Assembly: GCF_000364165.2 (NCBI RefSeq)
Contig: NZ_CP097810.1
Location: forward strand, 1,178,001-1,242,000
Length of the DNA stretch: 64,000 nucleotides
Reading direction: 5' to 3'
Source of the DNA: Clostridium sp. MD294
Lineage (GTDB): Bacteria; Bacillota; Clostridia; Lachnospirales; Anaerotignaceae
Shown: positions 1 through 9,803 of the stretch, in pieces
How the letters are laid out: each line of letters opens with the position of its first letter
Numbering within the stretch: position 1 is the first letter of the stretch
Translations under genes and position numbers: made by a program
The notes under the pieces: model-generated
Told to the model about the DNA's origin: nothing
What the model saw: the letters and a program-made list of their open reading frames with translations, nothing else
Databases searched by the model: none

Positions 1-4
1 TCAT
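1..4 (-). CDS. Start of an unidentified minus-strand gene leaving the window
   Basis: A minus-strand ATG lies at 4-2, preceded by a good Shine-Dalgarno-like AAGGGGTG about 13-20 bases upstream. The gene runs off the left edge, so no product can be named. It would be the next gene after engB, and may belong to the lon-engB transcription unit. Confidence 0.35.
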
Positions 5-89
5 AAAAACACCCCTTAAATCATTTGAAATGCACAGACTAATATATTAATATACGTTTTATGGTATTTGTTTGTCTGTTTTAGTCTGT

Positions 90-674
90 TTATAGTAATA
101 ATTTGTCAATTTCTTGCCAAAGTTCTGAAATACCTGTTTTAGCCGTACCAGAAAAAGCAATCAATTTATCTTGTTCAGATAAGCCTAATGTTTTTCTGAT
201 AATACTTAAATGTTTTGGTATTTGACTTCTGTTTAATTTGTCTGATTTTGTAGCAGCAATAATAATATCATAACCATAGTGTTTTAGCCAGTTGTACATC
301 ATAATGTCGTTTTTGCCAGGTTCGTGACGAATGTCTATAAGTAATATAATACCAGCAAGACATTGCCTTTTTTGTAAATAGCTTTCAATCATAGCTCCCC
401 ATTTTTGTATTTCTGTTTTAGATGCTTTGGCATAACCATAACCAGGTAAATCTACAACATAAATTTCGTCATTGACATTATAAAAATTTATTGTTCTTGT
501 TTTTCCAGGCTGTGAGCTTGTTCTAGCCAATGCTTTTCTATTTAACATAGCATTAATAAGTGTAGATTTTCCAACATTTGATTTTCCAGCAAAAGCAATT
601 TCAGTTTTGTTGTCAGTAGGATATTGTTCAAATTTTACACCAACTGCCTCTAAAGAGGATTTTTTTACTTCCAT
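90..674 (-). CDS. engB: Ribosome-biogenesis GTP-binding protein EngB (YihA/YsxC)
   Basis: This 194-residue protein belongs to the EngB/YsxC family of essential cytoplasmic GTPases that help mature the large ribosomal subunit. The P-loop GKSNVGKST is at residues 30-38. The G3 region DLPGYGYA and the G4 motif TKSD (about residue 142) follow in order, and the length is normal. Its ATG overlaps the last codons of lon by about 10 bases, so the two are probably translationally coupled. This lon-engB order is common in Firmicutes. The family assignment is secure. Confidence 0.96.
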   Translation of the reverse strand: MEVKKSSLEAVGVKFEQYPTDNKTEIAFAGKSNVGKSTLINAMLNRKALARTSSQPGKTRTINFYNVNDEIYVVDLPGYGYAKASKTEIQKWGAMIESYLQKRQCLAGIILLIDIRHEPGKNDIMMYNWLKHYGYDIIIAATKSDKLNRSQIPKHLSIIRKTLGLSEQDKLIAFSGTAKTGISELWQEIDKLLL

Positions 675-3017
675 ATTTTTTCTCCTTCTGCTAAAGCATT
701 TGTGATAACATCTTCCATTGTTTCCGCTAATACAAATTCTAAATCTTGTTTGATTTCTTCTTCAATTTCTTTTAAATCTCTTTCATTTTGTTTCGGTAAT
801 ATAATTTTGACAATGCCTGCTTTTTTTCCAGCAAGTATTTTTTCTTTTAGTCCTCCTATAGGCAATACTCTGCCTCGAAGTGTAATTTCTACCAGTCATA
901 GCGACGTCATTTCTAATATTGGCATTTGTGAGTGCAGAAAGCATAGCCAGAGCCATAGTAATACCCGCAGAAGGGCCATCTTTTGGAATAGCACCTTCTG
1001 GTATGTGTATGTGAATGTCTTTGTCTTTGTAAAAAGTATCTTCTGCATTAATACGGCTGCATTGAGAACGAATATAACTCATAGCAGCTTTTGCGGACTC
1101 TTGCATGACTTTTCCCATGTTGCCAGTAAGTTCAAATTTTCCAGTGCCTTCCATAGTGTTCACTTCAATAGAAAGTGTTTCTCCTCCAAATTTTGTCCAA
1201 GCAAGTCCTCTTACAATACCAATTTGAGGTTGTGTATATATTTTATCGGTATGATATTTTTTAGTACCAATGTAATCTTCTAATTGTTCTGGCAATATTG
1301 TAACATATTTTTGTTGTTTGGATACTATCATTTTAACAGCTTTTCTGCAAAGGCTTCCAATGGTACGCTCTAATTGACGAACACCAGCTTCTTTGGTGTA
1401 ATTGTCTATAATTTCATCTATTACACCATCAGAAATATTAAACTGATATGGTTTTAAGCCATGTTTTTTCATTTGTTTTTGTACTAAATGTTCTTCTGCA
1501 ATATGCTTTTTTTCTTGTGCTGTGTAACTAGAAAGCTGTATAATTTCCATTCTGTCAAGTAAAGCAGAAGGTATTGTGTCAGTAGTGTTTGCTGTGCATA
1601 TAAAAAATACTTGTGATAAATCATAAGGTAGTTCTAAATAATGGTCACGAAAGGTATTATTTTGTTCGCTATCTAATACTTCTAAAAGTGCAGCAGCAGG
1701 GTCACCATTGTAGGATTTGTTGAGTTTGTCCACTTCATCTAAAAGCATAAGAGGATTTGTTGTACCTGCTTGTTTCATACTATAGAGTATGCGTCCTGGC
1801 ATAGCACCCACATATGTTTTGCGGTGTCCTCTGATTTCCGCTTCATCTCTGATACCGCCTAATGACATTCTGACATATTTTAAATTTAAAGCTCTTGCGA
1901 TAGATTTAGCAATAGAAGTTTTTCCCACACCTGGAGGGCCTACTAAACAAAGTATAGTACTGTTGCCTTTTGGGGCTAATTTTCGTACTGCTAAGTGTTC
2001 TAATATTCTTTGTTTTACTTTTTTTAGACCATAATGGTCTTGTTCTAGTATTTTTTCTGCTCTGTTAAAGTCAAACTTTGCTTTAGTTTTTTCTTTCCAA
2101 GGCAGTGAAAGCACTGTTTCAATGTAAGTTCTGGATACATTGTATTCTGGAGAAGAAATAGGAATTTTTGTCATACGTTCAATTTCTTTTTCAATATTTT
2201 GTTTGACTTCTTCAGGAGGATTTTTTTGTTGTAATACTTGACGAAAGTTTTCAGCATCTGCACTGACACCATCTTTATCTCCTAATTCTTTTTGTAATAT
2301 TTTCATTTCTTCTCTTAAAAAATAATCTCTTTGTGCTTTGTCCATTTTTTTGCGAACATCTTTTTCAATTTGCTTTTTAATTTTTAATACTTCAATTTCA
2401 TGATTTATAATTTTTATTACCATTTGTAATCTTTGTATTGGAGTAACTAATTCTAATAAAGATTGTTTTTTTTCTTCACTTGCTTCTAATACTCCTGCAA
2501 TAATGTCAGCTAATTTTCCGGGATATTTTGCAGAAGCAGCTTCCGTAGCAGCAAAAAGCATTTCAGCAGAATTTCTGTTTTTGATAATGGTAGTATATTC
2601 TCCAAAACAGTCTATAGCAATACGCATAAGGGCATCTTCTTCAGAAGAAAGTTCTCCTTCAAAATCTTGTTCAATTTCAATGACATCGCCATATTCACAT
2701 TGTTCATATGGTAGACATTGTATTAACTTTGCTCTTTTTTTTCCTTCTACAATAACGTGGTTTAAATTTCCAGGTAATTTTAATACTTGTTTTATTTTTG
2801 CAATAGTACCTATATCACATAAATCTTGTCTTTGAGGGTCTTGTATAGAAGCATCTTTTTGAGATACTAAAAATACAGGAAGTTTGTGTTCTGTGGCATA
2901 GTCTAAAGCTTCTAAAGATTTTTCACGACCTATAGGTAAACTTGTAGTCATATCTGGAAATACAGTTAAACCTCTTAATGGAATTAAAGGCAATTTTATT
3001 GTAATTTTTTCTTCCAT
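665..3017 (-). pseudogene. lon: ATP-dependent Lon protease, frameshifted in the protease domain
   Basis: Lon degrades misfolded and regulatory proteins. The N-terminal substrate domain, the AAA+ domain (Walker A GPPGVGKT, sensor and arginine-finger regions) and the catalytic-serine motif PKDGPSAG are intact. At about position 890 one extra base (T on +, A on -) after the codons for MTG shifts the frame. The main frame then reads into unrelated sequence and stops. Removing that base restores [16 protein letters not shown], which holds the catalytic lysine, and continues to a stop at 665 for a normal 783-residue Lon. As written, the product has the serine but lacks the lysine and so should be proteolytically dead. 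No homopolymer surrounds the site. It may be a true mutation or a sequence error. Confidence 0.9.
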
Positions 3018-3173
3018 GTGTTTATACTCCTTTTGTAATTTAAGTTTTTACTCCAGTTTTATAATAGATTATAACGAAAAACGGCCTTATGGTCAATTTT
3101 ATTCTCATATTGTTATATTTGTGTAATAGGATAACTTTTATAAAGAATATAATAATAAAAAAATAATTTTATC

Positions 3174-3202
3174 TTTACCATTATGATAAAGTATGGTACA
3201 AT
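3174..3202 (+). promoter_or_regulatory. Sigma-A promoter of glmS
   Basis: TTTACC (3174-3179) and TACAAT (3197-3202) are separated by 17 bases. They lie about 80 bases upstream of the glmS ribozyme, in otherwise non-coding AT-rich DNA. Confidence 0.65.
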
Positions 3203-3275
3203 ATTGCGAATAAATAGTAAATAACATTTACTATGCACTTCCTACAAAGTGCTTTGCAAATAAAAGGAGGAAAGA

Positions 3276-3440
3276 ATATAAGCGCCAGAACTCATGTAGG
3301 GGTAGTTGACGAGGAAGAAGCGTATCGAAAATATTCGGCGGATACTTCTCGCCCATTTGTACAGGGACGCAGGTTTTCTACAAAAATAAAAGGGAAACTT
3401 TTTATACAAAAAGAAAGCAACGTACAAATAAAAAAACTGG
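3276..3440 (+). ncRNA. glmS ribozyme/riboswitch
   Basis: The leader contains the hallmark AGCGCCAGAACT at 3281-3292, where self-cleavage is expected between A3281 and G3282. It then shows AGTTGACGAGGAAGAAG, a paired GTATC...GATAC arm around TTCGGCGG, and CTTCTCGCCC. These match the conserved core of the glmS ribozyme. Known biology: glucosamine-6-phosphate acts as cofactor for cleavage, and cleavage leads to mRNA decay, so the cell product represses its own synthase. An open frame reads through this RNA into glmS, but it is not a real N-terminal extension. Confidence 0.95.
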
Positions 3441-3451
3441 AGGAAAAAAAT

Positions 3452-5278
3452 ATGTGTGGTATCGTAGGATATGTTGGAACAGAACAGGCAGCACCTGTGC
3501 TTTTGCAGGGACTTGAAAAACTGGAATATAGAGGATATGACTCTGCAGGCATTGCTGTGTATCAAAACAATATTTTTACAATTAAAACAAAAGGAAGACT
3601 GTCTGATTTAAAAGAAAAAATAGAAAAAACAGGCAGTAATGTGCAGGGAACAGTAGGCATCGGTCATACAAGATGGGCAACACATGGAGCTCCAAGCGAT
3701 GTAAACAGTCACCCTCACAACAGTGAAAACGGCAGAATTTCAGTAGTACATAATGGTATTATTGAGAACTATATGGAATTAAAAGCGTTTTTACAACAAC
3801 AAGGCAAAAAATTTGTTTCTGAAACAGATACAGAAATTGTAGCACAACTGTTTGACTATTATTATCAAGGTGATTTAGTAGATACTATGATAAAAGTCAT
3901 TGAAAAAATTAGAGGTGCTTATGCTTTAGGAGTACTTTGTAGTGAACACCCTGATGAAATTGTTGCAGTCAGAAAAGATAGCCCATTGTTGGTAGGATTA
4001 GGAAAAAATGAAAATTATATTGCTTCTGATATTCCAGCACTTTTGGAATATACTAGAGAGTATTATTTATTAGAAGATAACGAAATTGTATTACTTAAAA
4101 AAGATGGTGTACAAATATTTGATTTGAATAAAAAAGAAATCAAAAAAGAAATATTCCCTGTAACATGGGACGTTTCAGCAGCAGAAAAAGATGGCTATGA
4201 CTATTTTATGATGAAAGAAATCATGGAACAGCCAGAAGGATTAAGAAAAACAATATTGCCAAGAATAAAAGATAATACAATACAGCTAGACCAAATTGCA
4301 TTGACAGCAGAGCAAGTAAAAAATATCAATAGAATACACATAGTAGCTTGTGGAAGTGCTTGGCACGCTTCTATTGTAGGTAAATATGTTATAGAAAGAA
4401 TATCAAGAATACCTGTGGAAGTAGATTTAGCTTCTGAATTTAGATACCGCCAGCCTATACTTCAAAAAAATGACTTGTGTATTATAGTAAGCCAGTCTGG
4501 AGAAACAGCAGATACATTAGCGGCATTAAGAGAAGCGAAAAAACATGGTGTTAGAGTGCTATCTATAGTAAATGTAGTAGGAAGCTCTATAGCAAGAGAA
4601 AGTGACGATGTGATATATACTTGGGCAGGACCAGAAATTGCTGTTGCTACTACAAAAGGCTATAGTACACAGTTGTCAGTAATGTATTTGTTGGCATTGT
4701 ATTTTGGAGCAGCAAAAGAAAATATTACATCAAAAGATATGATGGAATATATTGAAAAACTGAAAAAAGTACCTGATGATGTAGAACAACTTTTAAAAGT
4801 AGAACAAAGAATGAAAGAATTAGCAAAACAGTATGCTCATTCAAAAGATGTTTTTGTAATAGGTAGAGGAATTGACTATGCGGCGGCATTAGAAGGCTCT
4901 TTAAAATTAAAAGAAATTTCTTATATTCATAGTGAAGCTTATGCTGCTGGAGAGTTAAAACATGGTACAATATCATTAGTAGAAGATGGTACACTTGTAA
5001 TTGCAGTTGCAACACAAGAGGCATTATTTGAAAAACTGATTAGTAATATTAAAGAAGTAAAAGCAAGAGGTGCAGATGTTATTGCCATTGCAACAGAAGG
5101 TAGCACAAGCATAGAAAAAGTAGCAGATGAAGTATTTTATATACCAAAAACAAATGAAATGTTTACTGCTTCTGCTACAGTAGTGCCTTTGCAGTTATTA
5201 TCATATTATATTGCAGTAGAAAGAGGCTGTGATGTAGATAAACCAAGAAATTTAGCAAAATCTGTTACAGTAGAATAA
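3452..5278 (+). CDS. glmS: Glutamine-fructose-6-phosphate aminotransferase (isomerizing)
   Basis: GlmS makes glucosamine-6-phosphate from fructose-6-phosphate and glutamine, the first step to UDP-GlcNAc and peptidoglycan. I chose the ATG at 3452 because it follows GGAGG and gives the MCGIVGYVG start, whose Cys2 becomes the N-terminal glutaminase nucleophile. That gives 608 residues, the usual length. The N-terminal glutaminase domain (about 1-240) is followed by two SIS sugar-isomerase domains, with SQSGETADT in the first and a C-terminal KPRNLAKSVTVE. Expression is controlled by the upstream ribozyme. Confidence 0.98.
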   Translation: MCGIVGYVGTEQAAPVLLQGLEKLEYRGYDSAGIAVYQNNIFTIKTKGRLSDLKEKIEKTGSNVQGTVGIGHTRWATHGAPSDVNSHPHNSENGRISVVHNGIIENYMELKAFLQQQGKKFVSETDTEIVAQLFDYYYQGDLVDTMIKVIEKIRGAYALGVLCSEHPDEIVAVRKDSPLLVGLGKNENYIASDIPALLEYTREYYLLEDNEIVLLKKDGVQIFDLNKKEIKKEIFPVTWDVSAAEKDGYDYFMMKEIMEQPEGLRKTILPRIKDNTIQLDQIALTAEQVKNINRIHIVACGSAWHASIVGKYVIERISRIPVEVDLASEFRYRQPILQKNDLCIIVSQSGETADTLAALREAKKHGVRVLSIVNVVGSSIARESDDVIYTWAGPEIAVATTKGYSTQLSVMYLLALYFGAAKENITSKDMMEYIEKLKKVPDDVEQLLKVEQRMKELAKQYAHSKDVFVIGRGIDYAAALEGSLKLKEISYIHSEAYAAGELKHGTISLVEDGTLVIAVATQEALFEKLISNIKEVKARGADVIAIATEGSTSIEKVADEVFYIPKTNEMFTASATVVPLQLLSYYIAVERGCDVDKPRNLAKSVTVE

Positions 5279-5287
5279 AAAAACAAA

Positions 5288-5316
5288 AAAAGGGCTGTCG
5301 AAATGACAGCCTTTTT
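5288..5316. terminator. Bidirectional terminator between glmS and the convergent PPOX gene
   Basis: GGCTGTC (5292-5298) and GACAGCC (5304-5310) form a stem flanked by A-run on the left and T6 on the right, so it can serve both convergent genes. Confidence 0.9.
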
Positions 5317-5328
5317 TGATAAATACAA

Positions 5329-5814
5329 TTATTTTTTTGTGAGTTCTAATGCTTGTTTTCCTGTGATATGTTCAATGGTCATTTCTATGATACCAAGTGC
5401 AGCAAATTGTGTTGTAATTTCTTCAGAACGTTTTTGTTCTGGTTGGTCTGGTGCAAATTTTGCTGTTAATTTTTCCATAACACTTCTTTTTTCTGCATCA
5501 TCTTCTATCATGCGAGCGGTTCCAAAAGCAACAACACTTTTAAAATAAGTTGTAAGTTTTTCTGAAACGATGTCATCTTGTGCAATGACGCTAAAAGATA
5601 CTTTGTTGTGTTTTTTAATAGCGTCTATTTTATGACCTGCTTTAGCACCGTGAAAATAAATTTTGTTGTCTTGATAGAAGTAGTTGATAGGTATAGCATA
5701 AGGGTAGTCATCATCACCTAATACTGCGAGAGTGCCAGTAGTACCATTTTGTAATATTGCAATACTTTCTTCTTGTGATAATATTTGGTTTTTACGACGC
5801 ATTTCTCTAAACAT
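5329..5814 (-). CDS. Pyridoxamine 5'-phosphate oxidase-family (NimA-like) flavoprotein
   Basis: This 161-residue protein has the split-barrel FMN-binding fold of the PPOX family. It starts with RRKNQILSQEES, followed by a GTLAVLGDDDYPYAIPINY strand pair and YFHGAKAGHKIDAI, typical of the NimA/nitroimidazole-resistance-like branch. The family includes flavin reductases and oxidases with varied substrates. Neither substrate nor drug resistance can be inferred here. It is a single gene that ends at the bidirectional terminator shared with glmS. Confidence 0.85.
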   Translation of the reverse strand: MFREMRRKNQILSQEESIAILQNGTTGTLAVLGDDDYPYAIPINYFYQDNKIYFHGAKAGHKIDAIKKHNKVSFSVIAQDDIVSEKLTTYFKSVVAFGTARMIEDDAEKRSVMEKLTAKFAPDQPEQKRSEEITTQFAALGIIEMTIEHITGKQALELTKK

Positions 5815-5853
5815 AATTATTGCCTCCTTAATAAAAGTAAATTATTTGTATAT

Positions 5854-6420
5854 TTATTGTGCTTCAAAAAAGCGCCAAGGTTTTAGGGCATATTCTTCAG
5901 CATAATCAATATTGATGCGAGCACTCACACAAATGTGAGGGGGAGTGTCATTTTCTTTTTCAAATAAAAAGAAATCATTTTGAAGTAAACTCATTTTATT
6001 TTGATTTTTGGTAATGGCAAGTGCTTTTGCTAATTTTCCAGGTCCATTGGAAAAATTCTTTTTTTGATAAGAATTTAATTCATTGTAGGACTTTTTATAT
6101 CTATTTTGGGAAAGTGTTTCTAATGGAGAAATAGGCTCACAACCCCTTAATAACACAGCACAAGGCGTATTTTGTGGTTCTGTTACAATATTCATGCAAT
6201 AATACATACCATAAATTAAAAATACATAGGCATGACCACCAGATAAATAAAGTGCCTCTGTGCGATTAGTACGACGATTTCCATAAGCGTGACACGCTTT
6301 GTCTAATACGCCAGTGTAAGCTTCTGTTTCTGTAATACGACATATAAGTTGTTGTTCATTTACAGTATGACAAATATATTTTCCTATTAAATCCCTTGCA
6401 ACAGTGACAGTATCTCTCAT
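5854..6420 (-). CDS. Putative 3-methyladenine DNA glycosylase (AAG/MPG family)
   Basis: This 188-residue protein belongs to the alkyladenine DNA glycosylase family, which removes alkylated or deaminated purines by base flipping. Family landmarks are ARDLIGKYI, the ITETEAYTG segment with the catalytic glutamate, the R-T-NRTE segment, YVFLIYGMYYCMNIV, and RGCEPI near the middle. The length is normal for bacterial members. It lies alone on the minus strand between unrelated genes. Confidence 0.92.
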   Translation of the reverse strand: MRDTVTVARDLIGKYICHTVNEQQLICRITETEAYTGVLDKACHAYGNRRTNRTEALYLSGGHAYVFLIYGMYYCMNIVTEPQNTPCAVLLRGCEPISPLETLSQNRYKKSYNELNSYQKKNFSNGPGKLAKALAITKNQNKMSLLQNDFFLFEKENDTPPHICVSARINIDYAEEYALKPWRFFEAQ

Positions 6421-6471
6421 GTAAAAATATTGTGTTAATTTTTTCAGAAAAATTCTCTCCTTATTATGTTA

Positions 6472-7098
6472 TTAAGCATAGCAATTAATGCTTTTTTTCA
6501 CTAGCCTGTTTCCACTTTGTACTAGATTTTTTTCAATATCTTCTCTTGTAATATTGTCTAATATTGCAGGGTCAAAAGGCTGACCAGCTTCCCAATTTGG
6601 GTCTGCTGCTTTTACAGCGTGATATAATGCAGAGCGGTAGTTTCCTTCATATTGTTGTAATGTCCATGTTCCTTTTAGTCTGTCCTCTTTGGGAATACTA
6701 AGCTGAAATTTTCTAAAAACCTCTGACCTTTTTGTAGTATTTCCGTTAGAAATACCATTTTCTTTTATAAATTCTCTTTTGACGTTATCAAACATCATTT
6801 GACGTGCATCTTCTGAGATATTGATAATTTGATGTCTTTCAGACTCGGGGATACCTGTTGCAAGCATTCCAGGTACAACAATGCCACCTGCGGTAAAATC
6901 TCCGTCTGAATTATAGTTTTTCATTACATTATTCATATATCCCTTTTCTCCGCCAAGCAATTCGTACATCATTTTTTGCTCTGGTGACATTGCAGCTACT
7001 TCTTGACGATGAAGAGAAAGAAAATCTTTTGCTGCTGCTTGATATTGTTTGCTATTTTTTATTTGTCCGAAAAAATTTCCTGTAATGTTTAGTGACAT
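6472..7098 (-). CDS. Hypothetical cytoplasmic protein, 208 aa
   Basis: I do not recognise this family. The protein is hydrophilic, with no signal peptide or membrane segment, and is mostly predicted helical. A central segment around GGIVVPGMLATGIPESE precedes an ISEDARQMMFDNVKREF helix. The start is supported by an AAGGAGG-type site just upstream (minus strand, about 7105-7112). It is divergent from the zinc transporter operon, but nothing ties it to zinc. Confidence 0.7.
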   Translation of the reverse strand: MSLNITGNFFGQIKNSKQYQAAAKDFLSLHRQEVAAMSPEQKMMYELLGGEKGYMNNVMKNYNSDGDFTAGGIVVPGMLATGIPESERHQIINISEDARQMMFDNVKREFIKENGISNGNTTKRSEVFRKFQLSIPKEDRLKGTWTLQQYEGNYRSALYHAVKAADPNWEAGQPFDPAILDNITREDIEKNLVQSGNRLVKKSINCYA

Positions 7099-7154
7099 AA
7101 CGAATACCTCCTTGCATTATATAGTAAATTTATATACATTATATCATAATGGCA

Positions 7155-7183
7155 TTGACAATAAAATAGCGAAAGTATAAAAT
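7155..7183 (+). promoter_or_regulatory. Promoter of the zinc ABC transporter operon
   Basis: A perfect TTGACA (7155-7160) and TAAAAT (7178-7183) are separated by 17 bases, about 38 bases before the znuA start. I see no convincing Zur box. Confidence 0.65.
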
Positions 7184-7220
7184 AAAACGCAAAATATTTT
7201 GATTTGCTATGGAGGAAGTT

Positions 7221-8129
7221 ATGAAAAAGTGTAGTATAGTATTGCTTTGCATTTTGATGCTATTTTCAGGGTGCAGCAGTCAAAAAATAGAACAACAAAC
7301 AGTTACTGTTGTAGCTTCTTTTTATCCTGTTTATGTTTTAGCAAAAAATATAACAGATGGTGTAGAAGGGGTAACATTAGAAAATATGGCACAACCTAAA
7401 ACAGGTTGTTTACATGACTACCAACTTACAACAAAAGATAGAAAAGCACTGGAAAAAGCAGATTTATTTTTGATAAATGGTGCAGGAATGGAGGCTTTTT
7501 TAGAAGGTGTAAAAAAACAATATATACAATTGCCTGTTTTAGATACTTCTATAGGTGTAAAACTGCTTGATACACACCATCATCACCACCATGATAATAA
7601 ACAGGAACATGGCGAGGAAGAAGAAGTGTATAATGGACATATATGGCTATATAGTGAAAATGCTTTAAAACAAGCAGAAAATATTTGTAATGTACTGTGT
7701 CAAAAAGACAGTAAGCATAAACAGCAGTATGTTAAAAATTTAGAAGTGTTTCAACAAAAAATACAAAATTTTCAAAAACAACAAAAATCACAAAAAACAC
7801 AAATAAAAATCATATCATTTCATGAAGCATTTGATTATGTAGCAGAAGAATATGGCTTTACAATTTGTGCAGAGGTATTAGTAGAAGAAGAAAAAACACC
7901 TTCTGCAAAAGAATTAACACAAGTAATAGATTTGGTAAAACAGCAAAATATTACAGTGTTTTTTGCAGCAGAAGATGAAGGAAAAAAATATGCACAACTC
8001 ATTGCAAAAGAAACAGGAGCAAAAGTGTATCTATTAAATCCCATTACAACAGGAGAATTGCAAAAAGATGCTTATTTGAAGGCAATGGAACAAAATAAAA
8101 ATGTCATACAGGAGGCTATAGGTTTATGA
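7221..8129 (+). CDS. znuA: Zinc ABC transporter, substrate-binding lipoprotein
   Basis: This cluster A-I solute-binding protein delivers Zn2+ to the ZnuBC importer. The start at 7221 follows GGAGG with good spacing; the upstream in-frame ATG at 7209 overlaps that site. The protein begins with a lipoprotein signal peptide ending in LFSGC, with the lipidated Cys at about residue 17. The ZnuA fold shows ASFYPVY and a histidine-rich acidic loop (HHHHHHD..., about residues 119-135), typical of zinc rather than manganese binders. Metal ligands are expected in the loop-flanking histidines and SFHEAF. It overlaps znuC by four bases (ATGA). Confidence 0.93.
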   Translation: MKKCSIVLLCILMLFSGCSSQKIEQQTVTVVASFYPVYVLAKNITDGVEGVTLENMAQPKTGCLHDYQLTTKDRKALEKADLFLINGAGMEAFLEGVKKQYIQLPVLDTSIGVKLLDTHHHHHHDNKQEHGEEEEVYNGHIWLYSENALKQAENICNVLCQKDSKHKQQYVKNLEVFQQKIQNFQKQQKSQKTQIKIISFHEAFDYVAEEYGFTICAEVLVEEEKTPSAKELTQVIDLVKQQNITVFFAAEDEGKKYAQLIAKETGAKVYLLNPITTGELQKDAYLKAMEQNKNVIQEAIGL

Positions 8130-8881
8130 GTGTTCATAATAATTGTGGTTTGTGCCGTGTAGAAATAGAAAATGTTTCTGTTAAAAGCGGACAAGATGTA
8201 CTATTAGACGATGTCAATTTAGAATTTCATTGTGGGCAGCTTACAGCACTCATAGGAAGAAATGGTGCAGGCAAAACTACATTATTAAAAGCAATATTAG
8301 GAGAGAGAAATTATACAGGTAAAATTTATTATGAAAAACATAATGGTGAAGAAATGAAAAATCCTGTAATAGGATATGTGCCACAACAATTAATATTTGA
8401 TAAAAGTATGCCTGTAAGTGTAGCAGATTTTATGATGACAACGACTACAAAAAGACCTGTGTGGTCTGGGTATAAAAAACAACAAAAACAAAATTTGTTC
8501 AAAAGATTGCAAGAAATGGATTGTGCTGATGTTTTAAATAAAAAATTGGGGTCGCTTTCTGGGGGAGAATTACAAAGAGTACTTTTAACAATGGCAATAG
8601 ACCCCATGCCAGATTTGCTAATATTAGATGAACCTGTTTCGGGAGTAGATGCGACTGGATTAGATTTGTTTTATAAAAAAGTAACTTATTTGAGAAATAC
8701 GTATCATATAGCAGTACTTTTAGTTTCTCATGATTTGGCATTGATAAGACATTATGCAGATAAAGTAGTACTTTTGGATAAAACGGTGACAGAACAAGGA
8801 GAAGCAAAAGACGTTTTTCAAACAAAAGCATTTCAGCAAACATTTGGATATTTTGCAGGGGAGGAAAAAATATGGAATTGA
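8126..8881 (+). CDS. znuC: Zinc ABC transporter, ATP-binding protein
   Basis: This 251-residue ATPase subunit energises metal import. Walker A GRNGAGKTT is at residues 44-52, the signature LSGGELQRV and Walker B LLILDEP follow, and SHDLALIRHYAD supplies the H-loop. It begins within the end of znuA (ATGA overlap) and ends inside the start of znuB, so the three genes form one coupled operon. Specificity for zinc is inferred from the His-rich ZnuA. Confidence 0.94.
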   Translation: MSVHNNCGLCRVEIENVSVKSGQDVLLDDVNLEFHCGQLTALIGRNGAGKTTLLKAILGERNYTGKIYYEKHNGEEMKNPVIGYVPQQLIFDKSMPVSVADFMMTTTTKRPVWSGYKKQQKQNLFKRLQEMDCADVLNKKLGSLSGGELQRVLLTMAIDPMPDLLILDEPVSGVDATGLDLFYKKVTYLRNTYHIAVLLVSHDLALIRHYADKVVLLDKTVTEQGEAKDVFQTKAFQQTFGYFAGEEKIWN

Positions 8882-9702
8882 TATATGAAATATTGGAAAG
8901 GCTTCCTTTTGCATTTTTGCAGTATGATTTTATGAAAAACGCATTTTTAGCAGTACTTTTTTTAGCACCACTGTTTGCACTGCTGGGCACTATGGCAGTA
9001 AATAATAATATGGCATTTTTTTCTGATGCACTAGGACATAGTGCTTTAACAGGAATAGGTATAGGAATGGTATTAGGATTAAAACAGCCTCTTTTGTGTA
9101 TGATTGCATTTGGAATATTGCTTAGTATTGCCATTACAAAAGTAAAAGGAGCTGACATACTTTCTTCAGATAGTATTATTAGTGTATTTTCTTCTGCTGC
9201 TATGGCATTGGGTATTGTAATATTGTCACAAGAAGGAGGATTTGCAAAATATTCTTATTATTTGATAGGAGATATATTGACTATTACACAAAGTGATTTG
9301 ATATTGATAATAGTAACATTGATAGTTTGTTATGTTGTGTGGATAGTATTGTATAATGATTTGCTTCTTGTAAGTATCAATCGTTCTTTTGCAGTAAGTA
9401 GAGGAGTGAATGTAGCATTTACAGAAAATGCTTTTGTGATATTGGTAGCAATAACTGTTATGATTTCAATAAAATGGATAGGAATATTGACAATCAATTC
9501 TCTTTTGATATTGCCAGCAGCAGCAGCAAGAAATATTTCTGTTAATGTAAAACAGTATCATTGTGTTACAACAATAATAGGTTGTATATCTGCTACAGTA
9601 GGATTGGTACTTTCTTATGAATGGGGCACATCGGCAGGAGCATCTATAGTGTTGGTAGCAGCAGTAATATTTTTTATAACACTTTTTTTTAGAAAAAAAT
9701 AA
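8872..9702 (+). CDS. znuB: Zinc ABC transporter, permease
   Basis: This 276-residue polytopic membrane protein is of the ABC-3 (ZnuB/MntB) permease family, with about eight hydrophobic helices. The family signatures SDALGHSALTGIGIG near residue 55 and the WIGILTINSLLILPAAAARN segment are clear. It overlaps the end of znuC by ten bases. No strong hairpin terminator follows; the next 100 bases are AT-rich and lead into the TSCPD gene. Confidence 0.94.
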   Translation: MELIYEILERLPFAFLQYDFMKNAFLAVLFLAPLFALLGTMAVNNNMAFFSDALGHSALTGIGIGMVLGLKQPLLCMIAFGILLSIAITKVKGADILSSDSIISVFSSAAMALGIVILSQEGGFAKYSYYLIGDILTITQSDLILIIVTLIVCYVVWIVLYNDLLLVSINRSFAVSRGVNVAFTENAFVILVAITVMISIKWIGILTINSLLILPAAAARNISVNVKQYHCVTTIIGCISATVGLVLSYEWGTSAGASIVLVAAVIFFITLFFRKK

Positions 9703-9803
9703 TAAATAAAAGTATTATAAACTGGTATTTTAAAAAATTTTGTATTATAATAAATATAGTTTTATTATAATATATAACAAAATAAATATAGGAGGGAAAT
9801 ACT

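Noticed and set aside
702-1283. 193-codon ORF antisense to lon
   Set aside because: Shadow of the lon gene with low-complexity Ser/Phe composition.
3233-3451. N-terminal extension of GlmS by 73 codons
   Set aside because: It covers the glmS ribozyme, and the true GATase start needs Cys at position 2 after ATG 3452 with a GGAGG site.
7575-7600. Six-histidine run in ZnuA as an engineered tag
   Set aside because: It lies in the middle of the protein in the natural His-rich metal loop of zinc-binding proteins.
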